From the NCBI GenBank assembly GCA_016783985.1, contig JADHVM010000074.1:1-5630 (forward strand): DNA of 5,630 bases. Direction: 5' to 3'. The first letter of the stretch is position 1. Every line of letters starts with the position of its first letter. Made by a program: the position numbers and the translations under genes. The notes below the pieces were generated by a model. That model searched no databases, was not told the DNA's origin, and saw only the letters and a list, made by a program, of their open reading frames with translations. This document shows positions 1-5,630 of this stretch, piece by piece. Source of the DNA: Actinomycetota bacterium (GTDB lineage Bacteria > Actinomycetota > Humimicrobiia > Humimicrobiales > Humimicrobiaceae).

Positions 1-1
1 A

Positions 2-400
2 ATAGGAACCGGCGGAACTCTAACGGGCTGCAGCAGATTTCTAAAGGAAAAGAATAAAAGAATTAAAGTAATTGCTGTTGAACCTTTAGATTCGCCTGTT
101 CTATCAGGAGGAAAACCAGGTCCCCATAAAATTCAGGGGATAGGTGCAGGTTTTATTCCACCAGTACTTGATGTGAATTTATTAGATGAAATAATAAAAG
201 TTAGCACAAGTAATGCTTACGAAATGTCTCACAGGCTTGCAGAAGAAGAAGGTATACTTTCTGGTATTTCTTCTGGTGCTGCATTGTGGGCAGCTACCAA
301 GATAGCAAAAAGAGATGAAAATAAAAGAAAAATGATAGTAGTTATTTTGCCTGATACTGGAGAAAGATATTTAAGCACAGATTTATTTGGAGCAGGTTAA
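2..400 (+). CDS. cysK: Cysteine synthase (O-acetylserine sulfhydrylase), C-terminal 132 residues, 5' partial
   Basis: This is the C-terminal part of a PLP-dependent O-acetylserine (thiol)-lyase, which makes L-cysteine from O-acetylserine and sulfide in the cytoplasm. The frame is open from base 2 and ends at TAA 398-400. Visible family motifs are the PLP-phosphate loop GTGGT (residues 2-6 of the fragment), the block [20 protein letters not shown] (31-50), the SSGAA segment whose serine contacts the PLP ring nitrogen (90-94), and the C-terminal [11 protein letters not shown] (116-126). Family members are about 300-320 residues, so roughly the first 175, including the PLP-binding lysine, lie upstream of the window. 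The in-frame GTG at 173 is internal and is not the start. The motifs favour CysK over cystathionine beta-synthase, though CysM-like variants cannot be fully excluded from a fragment. The gene converges on the MnmA fusion with a 4-base overlap. It would supply the cysteine used by BshC. Confidence 0.93.
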   Translation: MGTGGTLTGCSRFLKEKNKRIKVIAVEPLDSPVLSGGKPGPHKIQGIGAGFIPPVLDVNLLDEIIKVSTSNAYEMSHRLAEEEGILSGISSGAALWAATKIAKRDENKRKMIVVILPDTGERYLSTDLFGAG

Positions 401-1875
401 TCTCTGGATTTGATTATAATACCACCTCCTATCAGGGTATCGTTAATGTAGAAAACAGCTGATTGGCCAGGTGTTATAGCTTTTTGTGGTTTGTCAAATA
501 TTATATTTGCTGATTTCTTATCTAAAATTTTAATTTTTGCACTGCTTCCATCTGAATTATATCTAATTTTAACTATTGCATTGAAAAAATCTCCTGGTGG
601 ATAGCCAGAAACGAAGTTTAATTGAAATACTTTAAATTCTTTTTGATAAAGACCACTTTCATCTGAGACTATGATAATATTTTTCTCTGGAATTATCTCT
701 TTTATATAGATTGGCCTACTGTAACTTATTTCCAATCCTTTTCTCTGACCAATTGTATAAAAAGGAAATCCTTTATGGGTTCCCAGCAGTTCTCCTTTTG
801 TATTGAAGACTTTACCTCTTTTTATATTTTTAAATTTTTGTGTAAGGAAATCATGGTAATTATTCTCAGTTATAAAACATGTTTCCTGACTTTCATTTTT
901 TTTTGATAAGAAAGGGTAAAGCATTTCAGCTTTTTTCTTGATATCAATTTTTTTATAAACACCCAATGGTGTTTTTATATGTAGTATCTGATCCTGGCTT
1001 AGTTTCCAGAGGAAATAACTTTGATCTTTACTGGTATCAACTCCTTTTTTTATTTCATATAAGTCTGTTTTGGAAGATTTGCTGATTCTGCAATAATGAC
1101 CAGTTGCAATATAATTTGCGCCAAGTGTTTTAGCTATCTTCAGCAGCAAACCAAATTTTATGTATTTATTGCAGTCTATACATGGATTTGGCGTTTTACC
1201 TTTAAGGTAATTTATACAAAAAGGTTCAATAATGATTTTTTCAAACTGCTTTCTTATATCAATTACAATATGGGAGATTTTTAAAAGTATTGCTATTTTT
1301 CTGGCGGTTTTTATATCTTCAGAAACATATGAGGTCTCATAATTGTTTTTATAATTTGAATTATCTGACGGTAGTTTCATTGTAATTCCAAAGACATCCC
1401 AGCCTTCGTCCTGTAGGATTTTTATGGCTATTGCGCTATCTACGCCCCCACTGATTGCTACAGCAATTTTTTTATTATTTATTTTATATATATCTGAAAT
1501 TTCTGTATTTGATACATAATTGGTAATTAACTTTTGAAAAGAATAGATAATTAAGTTTAAAACTTTCTTCTTTTCTTGTGGGAATTCGCCTAATTTTTTT
1601 TCTAAATCTTTTTCAGTAAATAAAGTTGCAGTTAAAATATCTTTATTTTTAACCTGAGTTGTAAAATAACTGGCACCGGCAATTGTATATTTGCAGCCAA
1701 ATGCTTTAAATTTAATATCCTTGATAATATTCTTTTCAATGTTAGCGCTAAATTTAATGAAATTATCATTTTCTTTACCGACAAGTTCAGCAACTGCATT
1801 CAGATTATCTGCCTGACCTATGTTTTCCCGGCTTGTAAAATATTTTTTTAATTCTGAATTTAATTTGCTTATCAT
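397..1875 (-). CDS. mnmA: Fusion: degenerate IscU/NifU-N-like domain + tRNA-specific 2-thiouridylase MnmA
   Basis: MnmA adenylates U34 of tRNAs for Lys, Glu and Gln and inserts sulfur to form 2-thiouridine. Residues about 131-492 are a full-length MnmA (about 362 residues; E. coli 368). They show the ATP-binding PP-loop SGGVDS (142-147), TPNPCIDCN (228-236) with a CxxC at C232/C235, TGHYCRI (258-264), [10 protein letters not shown] (283-292), the second active-site cysteine in ETCFI (C333), and the YTIGQRKGL block (373-381). Residues about 1-125 resemble the IscU/NifU N-terminal scaffold: ENIGQADN, then [17 protein letters not shown] (51-67) aligns with the FKTYGCGSAIA region of IscU. Only that cysteine, C61, survives; the positions matching IscU Cys37 and Cys106 are non-cysteine (KENDN near 34-38, KKK near 102-104). 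There is no methionine between residues 1 and 166, so MnmA cannot be made separately from an internal ATG. No Shine-Dalgarno is visible before the ATG at 1875. It diverges from the bsh operon. MnmA identity is very secure; the domain-1 assignment is good. Confidence 0.95.
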   Translation of the reverse strand: MISKLNSELKKYFTSRENIGQADNLNAVAELVGKENDNFIKFSANIEKNIIKDIKFKAFGCKYTIAGASYFTTQVKNKDILTATLFTEKDLEKKLGEFPQEKKKVLNLIIYSFQKLITNYVSNTEISDIYKINNKKIAVAISGGVDSAIAIKILQDEGWDVFGITMKLPSDNSNYKNNYETSYVSEDIKTARKIAILLKISHIVIDIRKQFEKIIIEPFCINYLKGKTPNPCIDCNKYIKFGLLLKIAKTLGANYIATGHYCRISKSSKTDLYEIKKGVDTSKDQSYFLWKLSQDQILHIKTPLGVYKKIDIKKKAEMLYPFLSKKNESQETCFITENNYHDFLTQKFKNIKRGKVFNTKGELLGTHKGFPFYTIGQRKGLEISYSRPIYIKEIIPEKNIIIVSDESGLYQKEFKVFQLNFVSGYPPGDFFNAIVKIRYNSDGSSAKIKILDKKSANIIFDKPQKAITPGQSAVFYINDTLIGGGIIIKSRD

Positions 1876-1879
1876 GTTT

Positions 1880-1897
1880 TAATAAAATATTTTATTA
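1880..1897. promoter_or_regulatory. 18-bp perfect palindrome just upstream of the mnmA-fusion start
   Basis: TAATAAAATATTTTATTA is identical to its own reverse complement over all 18 bases. It sits four bases upstream of the mnmA-fusion start codon, in the divergent mnmA/bshC gap. This position and symmetry would suit an operator for a dimeric regulator. It contains no G or C, so chance in AT-rich DNA is a real alternative. A 12-base copy of its left part (TAATAAAATATT) recurs at 5566-5577, just before another promoter-like element. No regulator is encoded in the window. Confidence 0.3.
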
Positions 1898-1915
1898 TAT
1901 GATATCTTTTAAAAT

Positions 1916-1925
1916 ATTATATAAT
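1916..1925. promoter_or_regulatory. Candidate bidirectional promoter with superimposed -10 elements
   Basis: ATTATATAAT is a perfect 10-bp palindrome that contains the consensus -10 hexamer TATAAT on the plus strand (1920-1925) and again on the minus strand (1921-1916). Plus-strand transcription would begin near 1932, leaving a leader of about 42 bases before bshC. Minus-strand transcription would begin near 1909, leaving about 34 bases before mnmA. No good -35 hexamer is visible for either direction at 16-18 bases spacing. The region is very AT-rich, so this is a candidate only. Confidence 0.35.
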
Positions 1926-1952
1926 TTAAAATGTAAAATTAATAATTCCTGC

Positions 1953-1958
1953 GGGGAA
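1953..1958 (+). promoter_or_regulatory. Possible weak ribosome binding site for bshC
   Basis: GGGGAA is the only G-rich run in the otherwise AT-rich 1876-1973 gap and could pair imperfectly with the 16S rRNA tail. It lies 15 bases before the ATG at 1974, longer than the usual 5-9. It is downstream of the alternative ATG at 1899, which has no such run upstream, so it mildly favours the 1974 start. Confidence 0.3.
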
Positions 1959-1973
1959 ATATATCTTAGAATA

Positions 1974-3653
1974 ATGATTAAATTGACAGAAACACGTGAA
2001 GATAAATTTTATTACAGCAATCTGTATAAAGATTATATTTACAATTTTCCTAAAGTTAGAAGGCACTATCAATATAATTACCAAAAAATAGAAAGCTACC
2101 AAAAGAGAATTCAGGATATTAAAGATAATTATGATCAAAAATTAAGACTAAAATTATCAAATATTTTAAGGTTCTATAATGAAAGCCTTGGATGCAGTAG
2201 TAAAACTATAGAAAATATTGAAAGTTTAAAAAATGGCGATGCTTATGTAGTAATTGGCGGGCAGCAGCCAGGGCTGCTTACTGGTCCAATTTTTATAATT
2301 TATAAAATATTAACTGTTTTAAAACTAAGCAGCTTTCTTGAAGAAGAATTAAAAGTGAAAGTAATACCCTGCTTCTGGAATGCATCAGATGACAGCAATT
2401 TGGTGCAAGTAAACAGATTAAGTATTATTAATAATGATTTGGTGAAAATATTTCTTGATTCTTCAATTGTAAATAAAGGTGCAAGATTTTCTGATATTTT
2501 ATTATCTGCTGATGTTTTTAAAGAATTAATTAATAAATTAGAGAATTTTTTAAACCCTTCGGATTTTAAGCCTAAAATTATAAGTTTCTTGAATAGCTGT
2601 TTGCCCAAAAGTGATGATTCTTTTAAAAATAATGTTATAAGTATTTCCTTTTTTTTCTCCTGTATAATTTCCAAGTTATTTTCAAAATATGGTTTGGTAG
2701 TAATAGATCCAGGATGTTACAAATTAAAAAAGCTATCATACGCATTGCTAATGTCAGACTTAGAGGATTACGGCAAAAAAAATAAAATAATTTCTGCCAG
2801 AGGAGATGAACTGAAAAAGGATGGATATCATGCTCAATTAAATACTGATAATAATACGCTTAATTTTTTCTGGAGTATTGATGGAGTCAGGAAAAGAGTA
2901 ACTGCTGGTAGGAAAGGTTATTTTAAACTTGGAAATAAAACTATTAAAAAAGAAGAGCTTGCCAGTCATTTAAAAGATGAAATAAATAATGCAAGTTTAA
3001 ATATTGTACTGCGGCCATTACTGCAGGATAGTATATTACCGGTAATTGCCAGTGTATGCGGCCCCGGTGAAGTGAGCTATTTTGCTCAGTTGAAAGAAGT
3101 TTATAATTTATATGGAATCAAACTTCCACCAATTTATCCCAGGTTTTCAGCAACGGTAATGGAAAATAAAACTGTTAAAGCTCTAGGTAGATTAAATATG
3201 AAAAAAGAAGATACGGCAGTAGATAAAGATATTATAGTTAAAAGGGTGCTAAATGGTAAATCTGATTTAAATTTTAATAAGGTGATAATAGATTTTGAAA
3301 AGGATGTAATGGTAAGATTAGAAGAGCTGGAAAAGAGTATTGCTAATTTAGAAATAGATACGGGCAGTTCTTTTGATAGAATAAAGAAAAATATAAAAAA
3401 AGAAATGAAGGTGTTAGAAAAAAAAATAACAGCTGGATATAAAAAGAAGAATAATTATATAATGGCCATGGTGGATAAAATTTATTTAAATTTATTTCCA
3501 GATGGTAATCTGCAGGAGAGAGAATTAAATATATTTAATTATTTAAATAAATATGATTTTAGTTTTATGGACAAACTTTATGTAAAATTAAAGCCATTAG
3601 ATTTTTCGCATAAATTTATTGAAATATATAAGAATAGACAGGTTGTAAAATGA
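1974..3653 (+). CDS. bshC: Putative cysteine ligase BshC (bacillithiol biosynthesis)
   Basis: BshC is the enzyme assigned to the last step of bacillithiol synthesis, adding L-cysteine to glucosaminyl-malate in the cytoplasm. The product is 559 residues (B. subtilis BshC about 540). Visible family blocks are VVIGGQQPGLLTGP (92-105), FWNASDDSN (134-142), RPLLQDSILP (347-356), CGPGE (362-366), a charged probable coiled coil (about 440-500), and LFPDGNLQER near the C terminus (507-516). I chose the ATG at 1974 because MIKLTETREDKFYYSNLYKDY resembles the usual BshC N terminus. An in-frame ATG at 1899 would add 25 residues, but it lies upstream of the best promoter candidate, has no ribosome binding site, and gives an extension unlike the family. 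The segment that usually reads like GEDHD/SEDHD is SDDSN here, a divergence at a normally conserved site. The stop overlaps the bshB1 start (ATGA), implying translational coupling. Family identity is secure. Confidence 0.93.
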   Translation: MIKLTETREDKFYYSNLYKDYIYNFPKVRRHYQYNYQKIESYQKRIQDIKDNYDQKLRLKLSNILRFYNESLGCSSKTIENIESLKNGDAYVVIGGQQPGLLTGPIFIIYKILTVLKLSSFLEEELKVKVIPCFWNASDDSNLVQVNRLSIINNDLVKIFLDSSIVNKGARFSDILLSADVFKELINKLENFLNPSDFKPKIISFLNSCLPKSDDSFKNNVISISFFFSCIISKLFSKYGLVVIDPGCYKLKKLSYALLMSDLEDYGKKNKIISARGDELKKDGYHAQLNTDNNTLNFFWSIDGVRKRVTAGRKGYFKLGNKTIKKEELASHLKDEINNASLNIVLRPLLQDSILPVIASVCGPGEVSYFAQLKEVYNLYGIKLPPIYPRFSATVMENKTVKALGRLNMKKEDTAVDKDIIVKRVLNGKSDLNFNKVIIDFEKDVMVRLEELEKSIANLEIDTGSSFDRIKKNIKKEMKVLEKKITAGYKKKNNYIMAMVDKIYLNLFPDGNLQERELNIFNYLNKYDFSFMDKLYVKLKPLDFSHKFIEIYKNRQVVK

Positions 3654-4366
3654 TTATAGATGTTCTTGCATTTAGCCCTCACCCTGACGATGCTGAAATG
3701 GGATGCGGGGGGCTGCTGCTTAAATTAAAAGATAAAGGATACAGGACGGGAATAATAGATTTAACAGAAGCTGAGCTTTCTACAAGTGGCGATATTAAAA
3801 CCCGAAAAAAAGAGACAGAAGAAGCTGCAAAAATACTTGGGCTTGATATAAGAGAAAATCTTAAATTAGAAGATTGTAATATAAATAATGATTTTGAAAG
3901 CAGATTAAAGGTAATAAATGTAATAAGGAAATATAAGCCCAAGCTTGTAGTAATTCCTTACTCAAAAGACAGGCACCCTGACCATGAGAATTCTTACAGA
4001 ATGCTAAAGGGGGCTATTTTTATATCAGGGCTGGAAAAATTTAAGACAAAACAACAATCTTATAGGCCTGATATTATAATCGATTATATGTTGAGCTACC
4101 AGTTTAAGCCAAGTTTTATAGTTGATATCTCAAAGTATTATAAAACAAAAGTCGAAGCAGTTACTGCATATAAATCTCAATTTTATAGCGATAAAGAGAA
4201 AAAAATTGTGACTCATATAGCATTAAAGTGGTATTTTAATGTAATTAATAGCAGGGGTAAATTTTACGGTCTTAAAATAAAATCAGAATATGGAGAACCA
4301 TTTTTTATAGAATCAGATATAAAGATTGAGGACCCCCTGGATTTTTTTAAATATTTATTTTATTAA
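3650..4366 (+). CDS. bshB1: N-acetyl-alpha-D-glucosaminyl L-malate deacetylase BshB1
   Basis: This LmbE/PIG-L family zinc hydrolase removes the acetyl group from GlcNAc-malate, giving GlcN-malate, the second step of bacillithiol synthesis. It has 238 residues, a normal length. The N-terminal HPDD (11-14) supplies zinc ligands H11 and D14 and the catalytic aspartate D13; DRHPDH (107-112) supplies the third ligand, H112. DLTEAELSTSG (37-47) closely resembles the Bacillus BshB1/BcZBP segment DLTEADLSSNG and is followed by the typical TR..E...AA..LG helix and REN. YKSQF (174-178) and YGEPF (214-218) are further BshB1-type blocks that separate it from mycothiol MshB and from other LmbE proteins. 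The start overlaps the bshC stop by four bases. Only a weak AGG lies upstream (near 3640), so expression is probably coupled to bshC. Some organisms use a second deacetylase, BshB2; none is present here. Confidence 0.93.
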   Translation: MIIDVLAFSPHPDDAEMGCGGLLLKLKDKGYRTGIIDLTEAELSTSGDIKTRKKETEEAAKILGLDIRENLKLEDCNINNDFESRLKVINVIRKYKPKLVVIPYSKDRHPDHENSYRMLKGAIFISGLEKFKTKQQSYRPDIIIDYMLSYQFKPSFIVDISKYYKTKVEAVTAYKSQFYSDKEKKIVTHIALKWYFNVINSRGKFYGLKIKSEYGEPFFIESDIKIEDPLDFFKYLFY

Positions 4367-4375
4367 TATTTTTCT

Positions 4376-5500
4376 ATGAATATTGGAATAACCTGTTATC
4401 CTACATATGGCGGAAGTGGAGTTGTAGCTACTGAGCTGGGAATAGAATTAGCAAAAAGAGGGCATTGTGTGCACTTCATAAGTTATGGTATTCCATTCAG
4501 GCTTAATAGTTTTTACAAAAATGTTTTTTTCCATGAAGTAGAAGTCCTTGATTACCCATTATTTAAGTACCCTCCATACAGTCTTTCCCTGTGTGCAAAA
4601 ATGGCTGAAGTCATAAAATCTGAGAGATTGGACATACTCCATGTTCATTATGCCATGCCTCATGCAGCATCGGCGTACCTGGCACAGAAAATAGTTGGGA
4701 AAGGCAGGATAAAATTTATTACAACACTGCATGGAACAGATATTACACTTGTTGGGAAGCACTGTTCTTTTTATGAAATTACAAAATTTAGTATTGAAAA
4801 TAGTGATGGAATTACGTGTGTATCAAAGTATCTGAAAAAAGCTACAAAAGATATTTTTAATGTAATTAAAGAAATGGAGATTATATATAATTTTGTAGAT
4901 ACTGAAAAATATAGAAGAACTAAAAAAACTAAAGGGAGCATAGAATTTGTAGATAAGGATGATATGGTTATAACCCATATTTCAAATTTCAGACTTGTAA
5001 AAAATATAGATAATATAATTAAGATATTTTTTAAGATAAGCAAAGAAGTTAAAAGCAAATTGCTCCTGGCAGGTGATGGTCCCGAAATTTACAAGTGCAG
5101 AGAGCTGGTTGAAAAGTTGCAGCTGCAGGGAAAGGTATTTTTTTTAGGCAGGCAGGAAAATATAATACCATTGCTTAATGTAAGCGATTTGTATATGCTG
5201 CCTTCAAAGAGTGAAAGTTTTGGTCTATCAGCACTGGAAGCTCTAAGCTGTGAAGTTCCTGTAATTGGGACAAATATTGGTGGATTGAAAGAGGTAGTGA
5301 CAAATGGAATCTGTGGGTATCTTCATAACCCTGATGATATTGATGCAATGAGCAGTTCTGCTATTGAAATACTTGGTAATAAGAATTTAAGAAGCAAGAT
5401 GGGATTTGAGGCAAGAAAAAGAGCTAAATTATTTGACTCTAAGATAATAGTCCCAAAATATATTAAGTATTATAATAAAGTTTTAAGTAAATATAGCTAA
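4376..5500 (+). CDS. bshA: N-acetyl-alpha-D-glucosaminyl L-malate synthase BshA (GT4 glycosyltransferase)
   Basis: BshA starts bacillithiol synthesis by transferring GlcNAc from UDP-GlcNAc to L-malate, with retention of anomeric configuration. It has 374 residues (B. subtilis BshA 377) and the GT-B two-domain layout. The N-terminal domain begins NIGITCYPTYGGSGVVATELG (2-22), almost a signature for BshA, followed by FISYGIPFRL (34-43), HVHYAMPHA (89-97) and TTLHGTDITLVG (116-127). The C-terminal nucleotide-sugar domain has HISNFRLVKN (201-210), LLLAGDGPE (229-237) and the EX7E motif E280-SFGLSAL-E288 that contacts the donor. The start is fixed by the family-typical N terminus. It lies nine bases after the bshB1 stop, in an A/T-only spacer apart from one C, with no Shine-Dalgarno, so reinitiation or coupling with bshB1 is likely. 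It is the last gene of the visible operon, and no terminator hairpin follows it. Confidence 0.96.
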   Translation: MNIGITCYPTYGGSGVVATELGIELAKRGHCVHFISYGIPFRLNSFYKNVFFHEVEVLDYPLFKYPPYSLSLCAKMAEVIKSERLDILHVHYAMPHAASAYLAQKIVGKGRIKFITTLHGTDITLVGKHCSFYEITKFSIENSDGITCVSKYLKKATKDIFNVIKEMEIIYNFVDTEKYRRTKKTKGSIEFVDKDDMVITHISNFRLVKNIDNIIKIFFKISKEVKSKLLLAGDGPEIYKCRELVEKLQLQGKVFFLGRQENIIPLLNVSDLYMLPSKSESFGLSALEALSCEVPVIGTNIGGLKEVVTNGICGYLHNPDDIDAMSSSAIEILGNKNLRSKMGFEARKRAKLFDSKIIVPKYIKYYNKVLSKYS

Positions 5501-5630
5501 ACTTATTTAAATATTATGTTTATAAAATAGTAATAAATAAAAAGATAGTAAAATTATAGAAAATATAATAAAATATTGCTATAATATAAAATAATAAGAG
5601 TATATAATAATAGCCAAGCAGTGAAGGTTT
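5501..5630. other. Very AT-rich intergenic tail after bshA, no gene recognised
   Basis: By hand count about 15% of these 130 bases are G or C, and the first 110 are near 9%. There is no GC-rich hairpin followed by a U run, so no conventional intrinsic terminator for the bsh operon. Short AT-only inverted repeats are present but are expected by chance. The last 20 bases (5611-5630) are clearly richer in G and C and may begin a new gene or transcript leader; GAAGG at 5623-5627 could be a ribosome binding site for a start codon beyond the window. Confidence 0.6.
5577..5585 (+). promoter_or_regulatory. Candidate extended -10 promoter for a downstream unit
   Basis: TGCTATAAT is a perfect extended -10 (TGnTATAAT). 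Such promoters depend little on the -35 box, and none is visible 16-18 bases upstream. Transcription would start near 5592 and run out of the window. A second TATAAT occurs at 5603-5608. In DNA this AT-rich the hexamer alone means little; the TG dinucleotide and the intergenic position raise it slightly. Confidence 0.3.

Noticed and set aside
173..400. Separate 75-residue protein starting at the GTG at 173
   Set aside because: It is in frame with, and continuous with, the cysteine synthase coding sequence open from base 2, with conserved family blocks upstream of 173.
1096..1284. Plus-strand open frame opposite mnmA
   Set aside because: It lies wholly inside the conserved MnmA catalytic region on the other strand, has no ribosome binding site and no recognisable domain.
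1899..1973. 25-residue N-terminal extension of BshC from the ATG at 1899
   Set aside because: It has no ribosome binding site, overlaps the divergent promoter candidate, and does not resemble BshC N termini, whereas the protein from 1974 does.
1926..2138. Minus-strand open frame with a hydrophobic product opposite the bshC start
   Set aside because: Reverse reading of AT-rich coding DNA gives Ile/Phe/Leu-rich frames by composition; it is antisense to the BshC N terminus and shows no independent gene signals.
2300..2674. 124-codon minus-strand open frame inside bshC
   Set aside because: It is a shadow of bshC, with low-complexity composition and no motifs.
3679..3942. Minus-strand open frame inside bshB1
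   Set aside because: It is antisense to the zinc-binding and DLTEAE blocks of BshB1; its serine-rich, featureless product is explained by reverse reading.
4559..5058. Two minus-strand open frames inside bshA
   Set aside because: Both are antisense to conserved GT4 sequence and show no ribosome binding site or recognisable domain.
5501..5550. Terminator for the bsh operon
   Set aside because: Only short AT-only inverted repeats are present; there is no stable GC-containing stem followed by a U run.
5613..5630. Possible 5' end of a tRNA (GCCAAGC start, reminiscent of tRNA-Leu)
   Set aside because: Only 18 bases are visible, position 8 would be A rather than the near-universal U, and no cloverleaf can be tested.

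Overview
This is an AT-rich bacterial chromosomal window with tightly packed genes and almost no spacer DNA. Its theme is cysteine and low-molecular-weight thiol metabolism. I cannot place the organism with confidence. A complete bacillithiol pathway and a Bacillus-like BshB1 motif (DLTEAELSTSG) fit Bacillota or another AT-rich bacterium that makes bacillithiol, including poorly characterised candidate phyla. Shine-Dalgarno signals are weak or absent at all four start codons that can be seen. I saw no mobile elements, CRISPR array or assignable RNA gene.

Layout: (1) Positions 2-400, plus strand, hold the last 132 codons of an O-acetylserine sulfhydrylase (cysteine synthase, CysK type); its N-terminal half lies outside the window. 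(2) Positions 397-1875, minus strand, converge on it with a 4-base overlap. They encode a 492-residue fusion of an IscU/NifU-N-like domain to a complete MnmA tRNA 2-thiouridylase. The IscU part keeps only one of the three scaffold cysteines. (3) Positions 1876-1973 are a 98-base divergent control region with an 18-bp perfect palindrome and a symmetric -10-like element that reads TATAAT on both strands. (4) Positions 1974-5500, plus strand, form a compact operon, bshC-bshB1-bshA, encoding the whole core bacillithiol pathway. (5) Positions 5501-5630 are about 15% GC, with no clear terminator and a possible extended -10 promoter for something beyond the window.

How the genes fit together: BshA joins GlcNAc (from UDP-GlcNAc) to L-malate, BshB1 removes the acetyl group, and BshC adds cysteine to give bacillithiol. 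The neighbouring cysteine synthase makes the cysteine that BshC uses. The divergent MnmA fusion consumes cysteine-derived sulfur to thiolate U34 of tRNAs. All genes belong to recognisable families. The least ordinary items are the degenerate-scaffold/MnmA fusion, the complete one-operon bsh cluster written in the order C-B-A, and a divergent motif in BshC. I did not find evidence for a wholly new system.
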